Positions 8,153 to 15,548 of a DNA stretch of 24,083 nt are shown piece by piece. The first letter of the stretch is position 1. Each line of letters opens with the position of its first letter. Source of the DNA: Micromonosporaceae bacterium (GTDB taxonomy: Bacteria; Actinomycetota; Actinomycetes; Mycobacteriales; Micromonosporaceae); NCBI GenBank assembly GCA_003543035.1, contig DPJL01000357.1, positions 25,055 through 49,137 on the forward strand, written 5' to 3'. The notes beneath the pieces are model-generated. The model saw nothing but the letters and a program-made list of their open reading frames with translations, was not told where the DNA came from and ran no database searches. The position numbers and the translations under genes were made by a program.

Positions 8153-8190
8153 CCCGCGGGCGCTTCGCGGGATGCACCCATCTGGTGCAT
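8153..8190 (+). terminator. Two tandem hairpins after the SDR-ALDH-ADH operon
   Basis: The first stem is CCCGCG/CGCGGG (8153-8158 with 8166-8171, 7-nt loop). It is followed without a gap by a perfect 7-bp stem ATGCACC/GGTGCAT (8172-8178 with 8184-8190, loop CATCT). There is no T run, so this may be a weak actinobacterial terminator or a structured leader for the DoxX gene, whose start lies only 23 bases further on. Confidence 0.45.
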
Positions 8191-8213
8191 GAATACGAGT
8201 GTCAGGAGACGTC

Positions 8214-8660
8214 ATGCAGACACGTCTGTCCGAAGCCACTATGACCCTGTTCCGGGTCGTCATCGGCCTTCTCTTCGCCATCCATGGCGCGGCCGGTCTG
8301 TTCGGCATGTTTGGAGGTCATCGGGGGACCGGCGCCTCGATTGCCGTTGCGACTTGGCCAAGCTGGTGGGCGGCGCTGATTCAATTCGCCGGCGGGTTGC
8401 TGGTCCTCGTCGGGTTGGGCACGAGGATCGCCGCGATCATTTGCTCGGGCTCGATGGCCTACGCCTACTTTGTGGTGCACGCGCCGCAAGCGTTGTGGCC
8501 CTTGAACAACGGTGGCGAGTTGGCCGCAATGTTCTGCTGGTCGTTCTTCCTCATCGCGATCCTCGGACCGGGACGATTCGCGCTTGACGCGCTTTTCGCG
8601 GGGTCGGCCAAAGTGACAGACTCGTCTCGCCAACATACGATGGAATACGAGACTTCATAG
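8214..8660 (+). CDS. DoxX family membrane protein
   Basis: A 148-aa integral membrane protein with four hydrophobic segments at about residues 10-32, 50-69, 71-90 and 101-118, the DoxX/DoxD layout. Typical sequences are RVVIGLLFAIHGAAGLFG near the N-terminus and a GGLLVLVGLGTRIAA segment. I chose ATG 8214 because GGAGA lies five bases upstream; the GTG at 8199 has no such site. DoxX proteins are small quinone- or thiol-linked membrane proteins whose exact role is often unclear. It probably shares a transcript with the ALDH that starts 39 bp downstream. Its role in the pathway is unknown. Confidence 0.85.
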   Translation: MQTRLSEATMTLFRVVIGLLFAIHGAAGLFGMFGGHRGTGASIAVATWPSWWAALIQFAGGLLVLVGLGTRIAAIICSGSMAYAYFVVHAPQALWPLNNGGELAAMFCWSFFLIAILGPGRFALDALFAGSAKVTDSSRQHTMEYETS

Positions 8661-8699
8661 AGTCGATCTGCCCGGGATTGCTGCTCAGGAGGAGAAGTG

Positions 8700-10160
8700 A
8701 TGGCTGTCCGCCAACCACCGGTTCATCTGATCGGCAAGCCCGGGCTTCGCATCGGCGAAGAAGAGATGCATGAGGCTTCGGGGGGTACCGTCGAGCACGT
8801 CTACGCCGCGACGGGCCAGCCCACCGCCGCTGTCGTGCTGGCCGGTCCGTCCGAGATGGACCTCGCCGTCACCACCGCCAGGGCCGCCTTTCCCGGCTGG
8901 CGTGACACCCCGGTCAATGAGCGCCGTAACGTGCTCCTGCGCCTCGCTGACCTCATCTTGACCCACGCCGAAGAGCTCAGTGAGCTGCAGACCCTCGAGA
9001 TCGGTGTGCCGATACAACTGTCCCGGCAGATGCCGCAGATCGCGGCCGACTGGGTGCGCTATAACGCGGGCTGGGCGGACAAGGCCGGTGGCGATGTCAT
9101 CAGCACCTGGCCGGTGCGCAGCCTCAACTACACGCTCGATGAGCCGTATGGCGTGATAGCCGGGATCATTCCGTGGAACGGCTCGCTCATGTCGATGGCC
9201 CAACTGCTCGGCCCGGCCTTGGCGACCGGCAATACCGTCGTGGTCAAGCCTTCCGAGCTGGCCCCGTTTGTGCCCGGGCGAATCGCCGATCTGGCTGTCC
9301 AAGCTGGACTGCCGCCCGGCGCGGTGGTGGTCGCGCCGGGCGGCGCCGAGGCGGGCCAAGCACTAGTCGGGCATGCCGGAGTCGACAAGGTTCACTTCAC
9401 CGGCGGGGCCGCAACAGCGCGCGACGTGCTGGCGCGCGCGGCCGCAAACCTTACCCCGGTGGCGCTTGAGCTCGGTGGCAAGTCACCGCACCTCGTCTTC
9501 GAGGATGCCGACCTCCGGTTTGCCGCGCGCATCGCCATGAGCGGGATCGTCGCGCTCTCCGGCCAAGGTTGCGCCAACGGCACCAGGTTGCTGGTGCACA
9601 GGTCCGTGCGCGATCAGGTGCTGGAGATCCTGGTTTCCCGGCTGCGCAAGACCCGGCTGGGCGATCCGGCCGATGAGGCCACGGTGATGGGACCGGTCGT
9701 GTCACTCACCGCTTGTGAACGCATCCTCGGCGTCATCGAGCGCGGTCGCGAAGGTGGTCGCCTGGTGGCCGGCGGCACCCGGGTCGCGGGCGACCTGGCC
9801 GAGGGCTTCTTCATTGAGCCCACTGTCTTCACCGATGTCGACCCCGCGGCCGAGTTGGCTCAGGAGGAGATCTTCGGGCCGGTCCTGTCCGTCCTGACCT
9901 TCGCCGACGAGGACGAGGCACTGGCGCTGGCCAATGACACACGCTATGGTCTGGGCGCGTATGTGCACACCAATGATCTGCGCCGAGCGCATCGTGTAAG
10001 CCGTTCGCTTGACGCGGGTGCCATATGGGTCAACGGTGCACCGGGTCTGATGCCTTCGGTACCCTTCGGCGGCGTCAAACATAGTGGGTCAAGTCGCGTC
10101 GGCGGCCTCGCCGGGATCCGGGAGTTCTTGCGCCCCAAGAACGTCTGGATACCGGTCTAA
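8700..10160 (+). CDS. NAD(P)-dependent aldehyde dehydrogenase (second, class-I type)
   Basis: A 486-aa aldehyde dehydrogenase, clearly different from the XylC-like one at 5569. Active-site residues are Asn160 (IIPWNGS), Glu257 (LELGGKSPHLVF) and Cys291 (SGQGCANGTRLLVH). The ends match the general betaine-aldehyde/geranial/long-chain ALDH group (EEIFGPVLSV, VPFGGVKHSG). The start is ATG 8700 with AGGAGG six bases upstream; the GTG at 8697 is too close to it. It follows DoxX in the same direction. An unknown aldehyde in the pathway, or one released by the SsuD-type enzyme, could be the substrate; that link is speculation. Confidence 0.9.
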   Translation: MAVRQPPVHLIGKPGLRIGEEEMHEASGGTVEHVYAATGQPTAAVVLAGPSEMDLAVTTARAAFPGWRDTPVNERRNVLLRLADLILTHAEELSELQTLEIGVPIQLSRQMPQIAADWVRYNAGWADKAGGDVISTWPVRSLNYTLDEPYGVIAGIIPWNGSLMSMAQLLGPALATGNTVVVKPSELAPFVPGRIADLAVQAGLPPGAVVVAPGGAEAGQALVGHAGVDKVHFTGGAATARDVLARAAANLTPVALELGGKSPHLVFEDADLRFAARIAMSGIVALSGQGCANGTRLLVHRSVRDQVLEILVSRLRKTRLGDPADEATVMGPVVSLTACERILGVIERGREGGRLVAGGTRVAGDLAEGFFIEPTVFTDVDPAAELAQEEIFGPVLSVLTFADEDEALALANDTRYGLGAYVHTNDLRRAHRVSRSLDAGAIWVNGAPGLMPSVPFGGVKHSGSSRVGGLAGIREFLRPKNVWIPV

Positions 10161-10391
10161 CATCACCTTCTCGGTCAACGGCAGGTAACCCATGCAGATG
10201 CAATGCCGTGTTTCAACGGCTCTATCAGCGTCGTTGGGTTTCAGGGACTCGAGGCAAGTGTTAGTGTGTCTCCAGCATCGGCAAATAGCATAGTCGTGAA
10301 CAGTTGACAAGCTTCAAACGTCAATTGGGCGTTCGGATTAGCTAGCCATAGTTGAAACGGCTCCACGCCGGCCGAGAGAAAGGGACGGGCT
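10161..10391. other. Intergenic region, 231 bp, no gene seen
   Basis: No convincing coding sequence on either strand. A 73-aa minus-strand frame (10089-10310) runs back into the ALDH gene and has no family pattern. The region is less GC-rich than its surroundings. It contains TTGAC-N11-GTCAA (10303-10323) and a split inverted pair, TTTCAACGGC near 10210 and GTTGAAACGGC near 10350. It probably holds the promoter of the HTH gene, but I could not settle on a -10. Confidence 0.5.
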
Positions 10392-10850
10392 ATGGCTCAA
10401 TACATCGTGACCATCACCCCGGTCTTGGGTAGTGGTGGCGGCGACGAGGACGAGGCATCACGCACAACGATGCGCGTGGTCGCCGAGGACGGTCAGGCCT
10501 ACATCAAGGAACTGACGGTAAGGGTCGCGGAAAACGCCAAGCTTGGTCCCGGCGAGGTGATGCAGGTCGACCTGGACATTCTGTTGCAGGCCTTCGCCCG
10601 TCGCCAGCCCGAGAGCGTGGCCCGCAGCCGGGTTGTCGCGGCGCCGACGAGGACGTTTTCGTCCCTGGCGGCTCGTGGCAAGCCAGATCGCGCCTACCGG
10701 CGCATGCCGGATCCGGCAGAGGTGAAGGCGACGTATCTTGCCAGCCGCACCATCACCGGTGTCGCCGAGCACTATGGTGTGCCGACGCATACCGCTCAGG
10801 GCTGGGTGAGCAGGTTGCGCCGCAAGGGAGTCATCCCCGCGGGCAAATAG
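10392..10850 (+). CDS. Orphan helix-turn-helix protein, putative regulator
   Basis: A 152-aa protein of no family I can name. The C-terminus (about residues 119-144, TITGVAEHYGVPTHTAQGWVSRLRR) has the spacing of a helix-turn-helix, with basic residues following. The N-terminal 70 residues look like a small beta-rich domain with an acidic loop (GGGDEDEA), and the middle is an Arg/Pro/Ala-rich linker. The start ATG has an AAAGGGA about eight bases upstream. It stands alone, converging with the acyl-CoA-dehydrogenase-like gene 18 bp away. It may be a local transcription factor, and it is the only recognisable DNA-binding protein in the window. What it binds cannot be told from here. Confidence 0.75.
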   Translation: MAQYIVTITPVLGSGGGDEDEASRTTMRVVAEDGQAYIKELTVRVAENAKLGPGEVMQVDLDILLQAFARRQPESVARSRVVAAPTRTFSSLAARGKPDRAYRRMPDPAEVKATYLASRTITGVAEHYGVPTHTAQGWVSRLRRKGVIPAGK

Positions 10851-10855
10851 CCCGC
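10839..10855. terminator. Short bidirectional terminator hairpin
   Basis: GCGGGC-AAATA-GCCCGC is a perfect 6-bp stem that overlaps the TAG stop of the HTH gene. It lies between two convergent genes, so it can serve both strands. There is no T run. Confidence 0.45.
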
Positions 10856-10868
10856 AGCCAGCCCCCGC

Positions 10869-12014
10869 TTAGAACATGCCGGTGTCCACCGGTTCCCCCA
10901 CCAGCAGCGCACCCACTGTCGCGTATGAGTTGCGCCCGGCCACGAAGTGTTGCGTGGCCGTGTGCACATCACGCATACGGCGCTGCACGGGTGAGGTGTC
11001 ATAGACGGCACTGCCGCCCGCCAGGCCATATGCGGTGTCCACAACGGATGCCGCGAGTGTGGTGACCTGTGCGGCGGCGGCCCGGGTTTGCGCCCGATCC
11101 TGTGCCGACGTCGGGTTACCGCAAGACGCTCTCTCCCAAGCCTGTTCGGCTTCATCGCGCAACAACGCCCGCGCGGCACGCAGCACGGTGTGCGCTTCAC
11201 CCAGCCGATCCTGGAATGTGGCCGAGGCCGCCAGCCGGGTCGCACTCAGCGATGGTCGTTTGCCTCCGGCGGCAAGAGCCACAGCGTCGTCGATCGCTCC
11301 CGTGGCGACACCCACGGCGACCGACGCGATGATGAGACTCGACTGCGCGATACTGTTCACCGCCCGCATGGTCTCCGGCGATCCTTCTACCAGCTCAACT
11401 CCTTGCGCAGCCAGGCACGTTGCGCCCGCCACCGCAATGTCATGACTGCCGGTTCCCCGCAGCCCGAGAGTGTGCCAGGTGTCGACGACCTGTGCCTGCG
11501 CGGCGGGCAGGAGCATGATGCGGGTCAGCGGCGTGCCCGACTCCGACACCTGCACGGCACGATCACTTACCAGAAGGCAATTGAGATAGAGCCAGGAAGC
11601 GTGCTGACTGCCCGTGACGAAAGGCCATTGCCCGGTGATGCGCCAGCCGCCGTCGATCGCGGTTGCGCGGCCTTTCGGCGCGACGGCACCGGCGGCATAG
11701 ACATCGGGGCCATCGGCGTAGACGGCGTCGACCGTCGCCTTCTGCGCGCAGCCGATGATGAGTTGCGACAGGCCGACCTGACCCACCGACCATGCCACCG
11801 AGCCGTCGGCGGTGGCCAACTCTTCGATGACGCGCAACGCCTGCGGCATAGGCAGACCTAGCCCGCCGTATTCGGCTGGCACAAGCATCCGCAGACACCC
11901 GGCCGCACGCAGATCGTCGACAAGATTGTCGGTCAGCTTTCGGCCGGCCTCCACCTCGTCGGCTCGTTTGGCCACCTCGGGCAACAGCTCGCCGACTGCC
12001 TTCCTCACATCCAC
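10869..12014 (-). CDS. Acyl-CoA dehydrogenase-like flavoprotein (possible group D monooxygenase)
   Basis: A 381-aa protein with the acyl-CoA dehydrogenase fold: an N-terminal helical domain (LRAAGCLRMLVPAEYGGLGL), a central beta domain (GGWRITGQWPFVTGSQHASW) and a C-terminal helical bundle. The C-terminus resembles the type 2 form found in flavin-dependent hydroxylases of the DszC/ActVA-ORF5 kind, rather than true dehydrogenases with a catalytic Glu. So it may oxygenate with reduced flavin supplied in trans, perhaps from the cluster's own flavin reductase (inference). I use the GTG at 12014; the frame stays open to 12473, but that part overlaps the divergent methyltransferase gene and looks like non-protein sequence. 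TATGGT at 12032-12027 may be its -10. Confidence 0.82.
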   Translation of the reverse strand: MDVRKAVGELLPEVAKRADEVEAGRKLTDNLVDDLRAAGCLRMLVPAEYGGLGLPMPQALRVIEELATADGSVAWSVGQVGLSQLIIGCAQKATVDAVYADGPDVYAAGAVAPKGRATAIDGGWRITGQWPFVTGSQHASWLYLNCLLVSDRAVQVSESGTPLTRIMLLPAAQAQVVDTWHTLGLRGTGSHDIAVAGATCLAAQGVELVEGSPETMRAVNSIAQSSLIIASVAVGVATGAIDDAVALAAGGKRPSLSATRLAASATFQDRLGEAHTVLRAARALLRDEAEQAWERASCGNPTSAQDRAQTRAAAAQVTTLAASVVDTAYGLAGGSAVYDTSPVQRRMRDVHTATQHFVAGRNSYATVGALLVGEPVDTGMF

Positions 12015-12040
12015 GACTGTTATCAGACCATAGACAAGGC

Positions 12041-12057
12041 TAGTGTGTGAACACACT
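12041..12057. promoter_or_regulatory. Divergent promoter with inverted repeat (methyltransferase / acyl-CoA DH-like)
   Basis: AGTGTGT-GA-ACACACT (12042-12057) is an inverted repeat with 7-bp arms. It overlaps TAGTGT (12041-12046), a good -10 for the rightward methyltransferase gene, and sits near the -35 position of the leftward gene. The following ACTCGTAAA (12055-12063) is the complement of TTTACGAGT, which is also seen upstream of the SsuD-type gene. It probably binds a regulator. Confidence 0.45.
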
Positions 12058-12082
12058 CGTAAAGACTTCTTTGGGGGTACCG

Positions 12083-13171
12083 GTGACCGGCCCGGACGCG
12101 CAAGCCAATGTGTTCGCGATGCGGATGTGGAAGTCGCTGCTCGCCACGCAGGAGCTGCTCTCGGCATATCTCGGGGTGCGGCTCGGTCTGTATGACGTGC
12201 TCGCCGCGGCGGAGAAGCCCTTGGCCGCCGCCGAGGTGGCGGCGCGAGCCGGGGTCGCGGTCCGCTACGCGCGGGAATGGCTGGAGCAGCAGGCGGTCGC
12301 GTCGATCCTGACCGTCGACGATGTCCGTGCCCAGCCAGACCAGCGGCGATACGCCCTGCCGGAGGCTCACGCCGAGGTGCTGACCATTTCGGACAGTCCG
12401 GCGTCGATGGCGTCGCTGGCTGTTCTCCCGCTGGGTGGCATAGCTGCCGCGCTGCCGGCGTTGCTGTCGGCATATCGGAGCGGGGATGGCGTCCCGGACA
12501 GTGTCTTCGGCCTCGACTGGCGGGAAGGACACTCGGGCGCCAACCGCTCCCTCTTCACGCACCAGCTCGCCGGATGGATAAAGGACAGCATGCCGGACGT
12601 GCATGAGCAGCTCTCCGGGCCGGGGCGGCGGATCGCCGATGTGGCGTGTGGCGCCGGGTGGTCAAGCATCGCTCTGGCGCTCGCCTATCCGCAGGCGCAG
12701 GTGAACGGGCTGGACTTCGACGCCGAGGCGATCGCGGATGCGCGGCGGAATGCGAGCCAGGCCGGTGTGCAGGATCGTGTTCACTTCGAGGCACGTGATG
12801 CGGCCGGCCCGGCGCTCGCTGGGGAATACGACCTGGTCTGCCTCTTCGACGCGCTGCATGAGATCTCCCATCCGGTGGCGGTGCTGCGCGCCTGCCGCGC
12901 CCTGCGGAGTCCACAAGGGACGGTCCTCGTGATGGACGCCAAGGTCGCCACAGCGTTCACAGCCCCGGGTGACGACGTAGAGCGTTTCCAATACTGCACG
13001 AGTGTGTTGCATTGTCTTCCGGCGGCGCTGGTGGGCGGGGACTCGACCGGCACCGGGACCGTCCTACGTCCTCAGCTGGTGCGCACGCTGGCCAAGGACG
13101 CGGGGTTCAGTGGCATGACCATCCTTCCCGCCACCGACGGGTTTCACCGGCTGTATCGCTTGGCCGGCTAG
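12083..13171 (+). CDS. SAM-dependent class I methyltransferase with N-terminal winged helix
   Basis: About 362 aa. The N-terminal third is a winged-helix dimerisation domain (LGVRLGLYDVLAAAEKPLAAAEVAARAGVAVRYAREWLEQQ). It is followed by a Rossmann methyltransferase with the SAM-binding motif IADVACGAGWSS and the acidic strand end VNGLDFDAEAIADARRNA. This resembles Rv2258c-like and antibiotic O- or N-methyltransferases. Start choice is uncertain: GTG 12083 has GGGGG five bases upstream and fits a -10 at 12041, while GTG 12047 would add 12 residues but abuts that -10. It is transcribed alone, divergent from the flavoprotein gene, and probably methylates a cluster intermediate. Confidence 0.85.
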   Translation: MTGPDAQANVFAMRMWKSLLATQELLSAYLGVRLGLYDVLAAAEKPLAAAEVAARAGVAVRYAREWLEQQAVASILTVDDVRAQPDQRRYALPEAHAEVLTISDSPASMASLAVLPLGGIAAALPALLSAYRSGDGVPDSVFGLDWREGHSGANRSLFTHQLAGWIKDSMPDVHEQLSGPGRRIADVACGAGWSSIALALAYPQAQVNGLDFDAEAIADARRNASQAGVQDRVHFEARDAAGPALAGEYDLVCLFDALHEISHPVAVLRACRALRSPQGTVLVMDAKVATAFTAPGDDVERFQYCTSVLHCLPAALVGGDSTGTGTVLRPQLVRTLAKDAGFSGMTILPATDGFHRLYRLAG

Positions 13172-13185
13172 TGGTTCGCCGGCCA
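13161..13185 (+). terminator. Terminator hairpin after the methyltransferase
   Basis: TGGCCGGC (13161-13168) pairs perfectly with GCCGGCCA (13178-13185) across a 9-nt loop that holds the TAG stop codon. The 8-bp GC-rich stem without a U tract is usual for actinobacteria. Confidence 0.55.
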
Positions 13186-13231
13186 GGCGATAGTGAGCTC
13201 GCCGAAAAGGCCTGGGGCACAGGAGACTTCG

Positions 13232-13271
13232 AGATACGAGCTTGTATCTGTTGCAGATACTACTCGTATGT
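13232..13271. promoter_or_regulatory. Tandem palindromes upstream of the P450 operon
   Basis: Site 1, AGATACGAGCTTGTATCT (13232-13249), is a palindrome with one mismatched pair. Site 2, AGATAC-TACTC-GTATGT (13255-13271), also has one mismatch. Their centres are about 22 bp apart, near two helical turns. Site 1 shares the core ATACRAGCTTGTAT with the perfect palindrome at 4633-4648. They lie 34-73 bases before the P450 start, over the likely promoter, and suggest control by the same repressor as the 4.6-kb divergent promoter. Confidence 0.6.
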
Positions 13272-13304
13272 TATCGTCTGCACCGGGGAAAGGAGATGCT
13301 CGCT

Positions 13305-14684
13305 ATGACGTCAACCTCCACGCTGGCCAGCGCTGCCTCGTCTATACCGACGGCTCCGGGACGTAAACCGGTGCTCGGTCACGCCTTGGAGTTCATGCGC
13401 CGGCCGGTCCAGTTCCTGAAGTCTCTTCGCCCGCACGGCAGTGTCGTGCGCATCTACTTTGGAAAGACCCCCGTCTATGCCCTGACGTCCGCTGCGGCGG
13501 CGCAGGTGGCACTGGTGACCAAGGGCGACAGTTTTGGCCGGGACAAGTTCAACGAACGCATGGCTCGGCTCATCGGCGAAGGTATGTCCACGACGGTCGA
13601 TGCGTCTTTTCACCGGCGGCAGCGCAGGATCATCCAGCCGGCGCTGCATCACCAACGCGTCGAAGCCTATGTCGTAAGCATCAGCGCCGTCATATCGGAG
13701 GCGTCTCAGGACTGGCGCGACGGCCAGAAGCTGGATTGGGCCGACGACATGTTCAAGTGGGCCGCAGCCGTTATGGCCCGCACTCTGGTCTCCAGTGATC
13801 TCGGAAAGCCCCTGCGCGAGGAGATCGAGCGTTCGTTCCTGAGCTTCCTGCACAGCGTTCTTGCGCGCATGCAGTCCAACATCTCCCTCAAGCACAAGCT
13901 GCCCACGCGAGCCAACAAACGGTTCGCCGAGGAGCAGACCAGTCTGCTCAAGGCCATCGACGACACGATCGCGGCTTACCAGGAAGACGGAAACGACCAC
14001 CAGGACCTGCTCTCGATGCTGATTTCAGCGGTCGACGAACAGACCGGTCAGCCGATGCCGCCCGCTCGGCTGCGCGACGAGATCATCGGGCTGATGGTGG
14101 CGGCTGTCGACTCGCTTGCCATTTCCCTTACGTGGATCTTCTTCGAGATCGGCCGCAACCCCGCCATCGAGGCGAAGGTCATGCGCGAGCTCGAGGACGT
14201 GCTCGCGACCGGGCCGATTGGCCAGGAGCGGTTCAGCGAGCTGAGCTACCTCAACCGGGTGATCACGGAGGTGCTGCGATTGCACAACCCGGCCATTGCC
14301 GTGCTGCGCCGCTGCTCAGCCGAGACCGAGATCGACGGGCACGTGATGGCGGTTGGGACCAGAGTCCTGATCAGCCCCTACGCCATGGGACACGACCCGG
14401 AGCACTATCCGGAGCCGCAAAGATTCGATCCCGACCGCTGGGTGCCGGGCAACACCATTCCCCGCAGTGCTTACCTGCCGTTCCTCTCAGGGCGCTACAA
14501 GTGCGCCGGCGAGGCACTGGCGTGGTCCACGCTGATGGTTGCCGTCTCGCAGCTGCTGCCACAGTGGCGGATCGTGCCATGCCCGGACCAGCCGGTGCGC
14601 GAGGTCTTCCGCGGCTCTTACATCCAGCCGAGCCATATGCCCATGCGGCTGGAACGGCGCAGATCAGCCGACGGAAGCGCTTGA
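13305..14684 (+). CDS. Cytochrome P450 monooxygenase
   Basis: A 459-aa soluble P450. The heme-binding loop is LPFLSGRYKCAGEAL with the thiolate Cys400. The K-helix ExxR is Glu322/Arg325 (EVLRLHNP). The PERF-like region reads EPQRFDPDRW. The I-helix has AAVDSLAISL, so the usual acid-Thr pair is Asp-Ser. This looks like the longer P450 type, as in pentalenene oxidases, rather than the 400-aa class. The start ATG 13305 has AAAGGAG eight bases upstream; an ATG at 13296 sits directly on that site. It heads an operon with the DUF4188 and small membrane proteins, behind two palindromic sites. No ferredoxin gene is visible nearby. The substrate is unknown; a cluster intermediate is likely. Confidence 0.93.
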   Translation: MTSTSTLASAASSIPTAPGRKPVLGHALEFMRRPVQFLKSLRPHGSVVRIYFGKTPVYALTSAAAAQVALVTKGDSFGRDKFNERMARLIGEGMSTTVDASFHRRQRRIIQPALHHQRVEAYVVSISAVISEASQDWRDGQKLDWADDMFKWAAAVMARTLVSSDLGKPLREEIERSFLSFLHSVLARMQSNISLKHKLPTRANKRFAEEQTSLLKAIDDTIAAYQEDGNDHQDLLSMLISAVDEQTGQPMPPARLRDEIIGLMVAAVDSLAISLTWIFFEIGRNPAIEAKVMRELEDVLATGPIGQERFSELSYLNRVITEVLRLHNPAIAVLRRCSAETEIDGHVMAVGTRVLISPYAMGHDPEHYPEPQRFDPDRWVPGNTIPRSAYLPFLSGRYKCAGEALAWSTLMVAVSQLLPQWRIVPCPDQPVREVFRGSYIQPSHMPMRLERRRSADGSA

Positions 14685-14754
14685 GGACGTCGAGCCACTC
14701 TTCCAATGCGGCGGGCCTATCCCGCCGCAGTTGACAGGTCGGACGGAGGCACTG

Positions 14755-15345
14755 ATGGAGCGCAAGCCGGTCAATCCGATTCGGATGACTGCTGATATTG
14801 AAGGCGACTTCGTGGTGTTCATGACGGGGATGCACATCTACAAGTTGTGGAAAGTCCACAAGTGGTGGGGCAACATGACGGCGATGATGTCGATCATGCC
14901 TATCCTGTTCAGCAACGAGGCATACGGCGCGCTTGGCTGCCATTACTGGGTGTCGCTGCGCGGCTTGCTCCTGGTGGGTTACTTCCGCAGCTTCGAGCAT
15001 CTCGAGCACTTCGCCAACGACAAAGAGGCGCCACACGCGCAGGCGTGGCGCGACTTCTACAAGCGGATGGGCAAGGACGGCGACGTGGGCCTCTGGCACG
15101 AGACCTACCTTGTGCGCGCCGGCGAATACGAGGCGGCCTACGGCCACATGCGTGAGCCCACCGCGCTAGGTGCGACCACTGCGGCAAAATGGGTGCCGGT
15201 GTCAGCGAAAGGCGATAGGGCGATGGATCGCCGCTACGCCGCCGATCGCGCTGCCGCCGCGCAGTCCACCACTGCACAGTCCAATGGCGACGGTGCCGAA
15301 GCCGCGCAGGTTCCCGCCTCAACGAGTACCGCAGCCGCGAGCTGA
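14755..15345 (+). CDS. DUF4188 protein with a low-complexity tail
   Basis: 196 aa. Residues about 12-135 match DUF4188 (GDFVVFMTGMHIYKLWKVHKW, GLLLVGYFRSFEHLEHFA, GDVGLWHETYLVRAGEYEAAYGHM), a small domain of the ferredoxin-like alpha-beta kind, often labelled monooxygenase family protein. The reaction is unknown. Residues 163-196 are an Ala/Ser/Thr/Gln-rich tail that looks disordered and is not part of the domain as I know it. The start ATG follows GGAGG by five bases, 70 bp after the P450 stop. The tight linkage suggests it works with the P450 on the same intermediate; this is inference. Confidence 0.82.
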   Translation: MERKPVNPIRMTADIEGDFVVFMTGMHIYKLWKVHKWWGNMTAMMSIMPILFSNEAYGALGCHYWVSLRGLLLVGYFRSFEHLEHFANDKEAPHAQAWRDFYKRMGKDGDVGLWHETYLVRAGEYEAAYGHMREPTALGATTAAKWVPVSAKGDRAMDRRYAADRAAAAQSTTAQSNGDGAEAAQVPASTSTAAAS

Positions 15346-15358
15346 GAGGCGGGACTCC

Positions 15359-15538
15359 ATGTCGTATGAGACATCCATGAAGCAGGCCACCCGTTCTCCG
15401 CTCAGAGCGGCGATCTATATGGTTTGGGCGCACTTCATCTGGTGGGGCGTCTTTCGTTTCGTGCTCCTCTGGATGGCTTTCTTCCGGCTGCAGAAGAAGA
15501 TAACGGCGGCCCAGCGATCACAACAGGTCGCAAGCTGA
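15359..15538 (+). CDS. Small membrane protein, unknown function
   Basis: A 59-aa protein starting at ATG 15359, 13 bp after the DUF4188 stop, with GAGAGGCGGG upstream. Residues about 17-42 (AAIYMVWAHFIWWGVFRFVL and on) form one long aromatic-rich membrane helix, with Arg/Lys on the following side (RLQKK) and a polar tail. The frame is open further upstream (15170), but that part overlaps the DUF4188 gene. No family is recognised. It may anchor or assist the P450 or DUF4188 protein. Coding status is supported by the site, spacing and strong membrane pattern. Confidence 0.65.
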   Translation: MSYETSMKQATRSPLRAAIYMVWAHFIWWGVFRFVLLWMAFFRLQKKITAAQRSQQVAS

Positions 15539-15548
15539 CGGAGCAGGA

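Noticed and set aside
8199..8216. GTG 8199 as the DoxX start
   Set aside because: GGAGA lies after this codon and at the right distance before ATG 8214.
8643..8651. Another GAATACGAG word
   Set aside because: It is inside the DoxX gene (codons for Glu-Tyr-Glu), so it cannot be counted as a promoter element.
10303..10308. TTGACA as a -35 for the HTH gene
   Set aside because: No acceptable -10 lies 16-19 bases downstream.
10089..10310. 73-aa minus-strand frame between the ALDH and HTH genes
   Set aside because: It begins in the intergenic gap and runs into the ALDH 3' end; no ribosome site or family pattern.
12015..12473. 153-residue N-terminal extension of the acyl-CoA-dehydrogenase-like protein
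   Set aside because: The extension lies opposite the methyltransferase coding sequence and is Pro/Arg/Ala low complexity; the family's N-terminus begins near the GTG at 12014.
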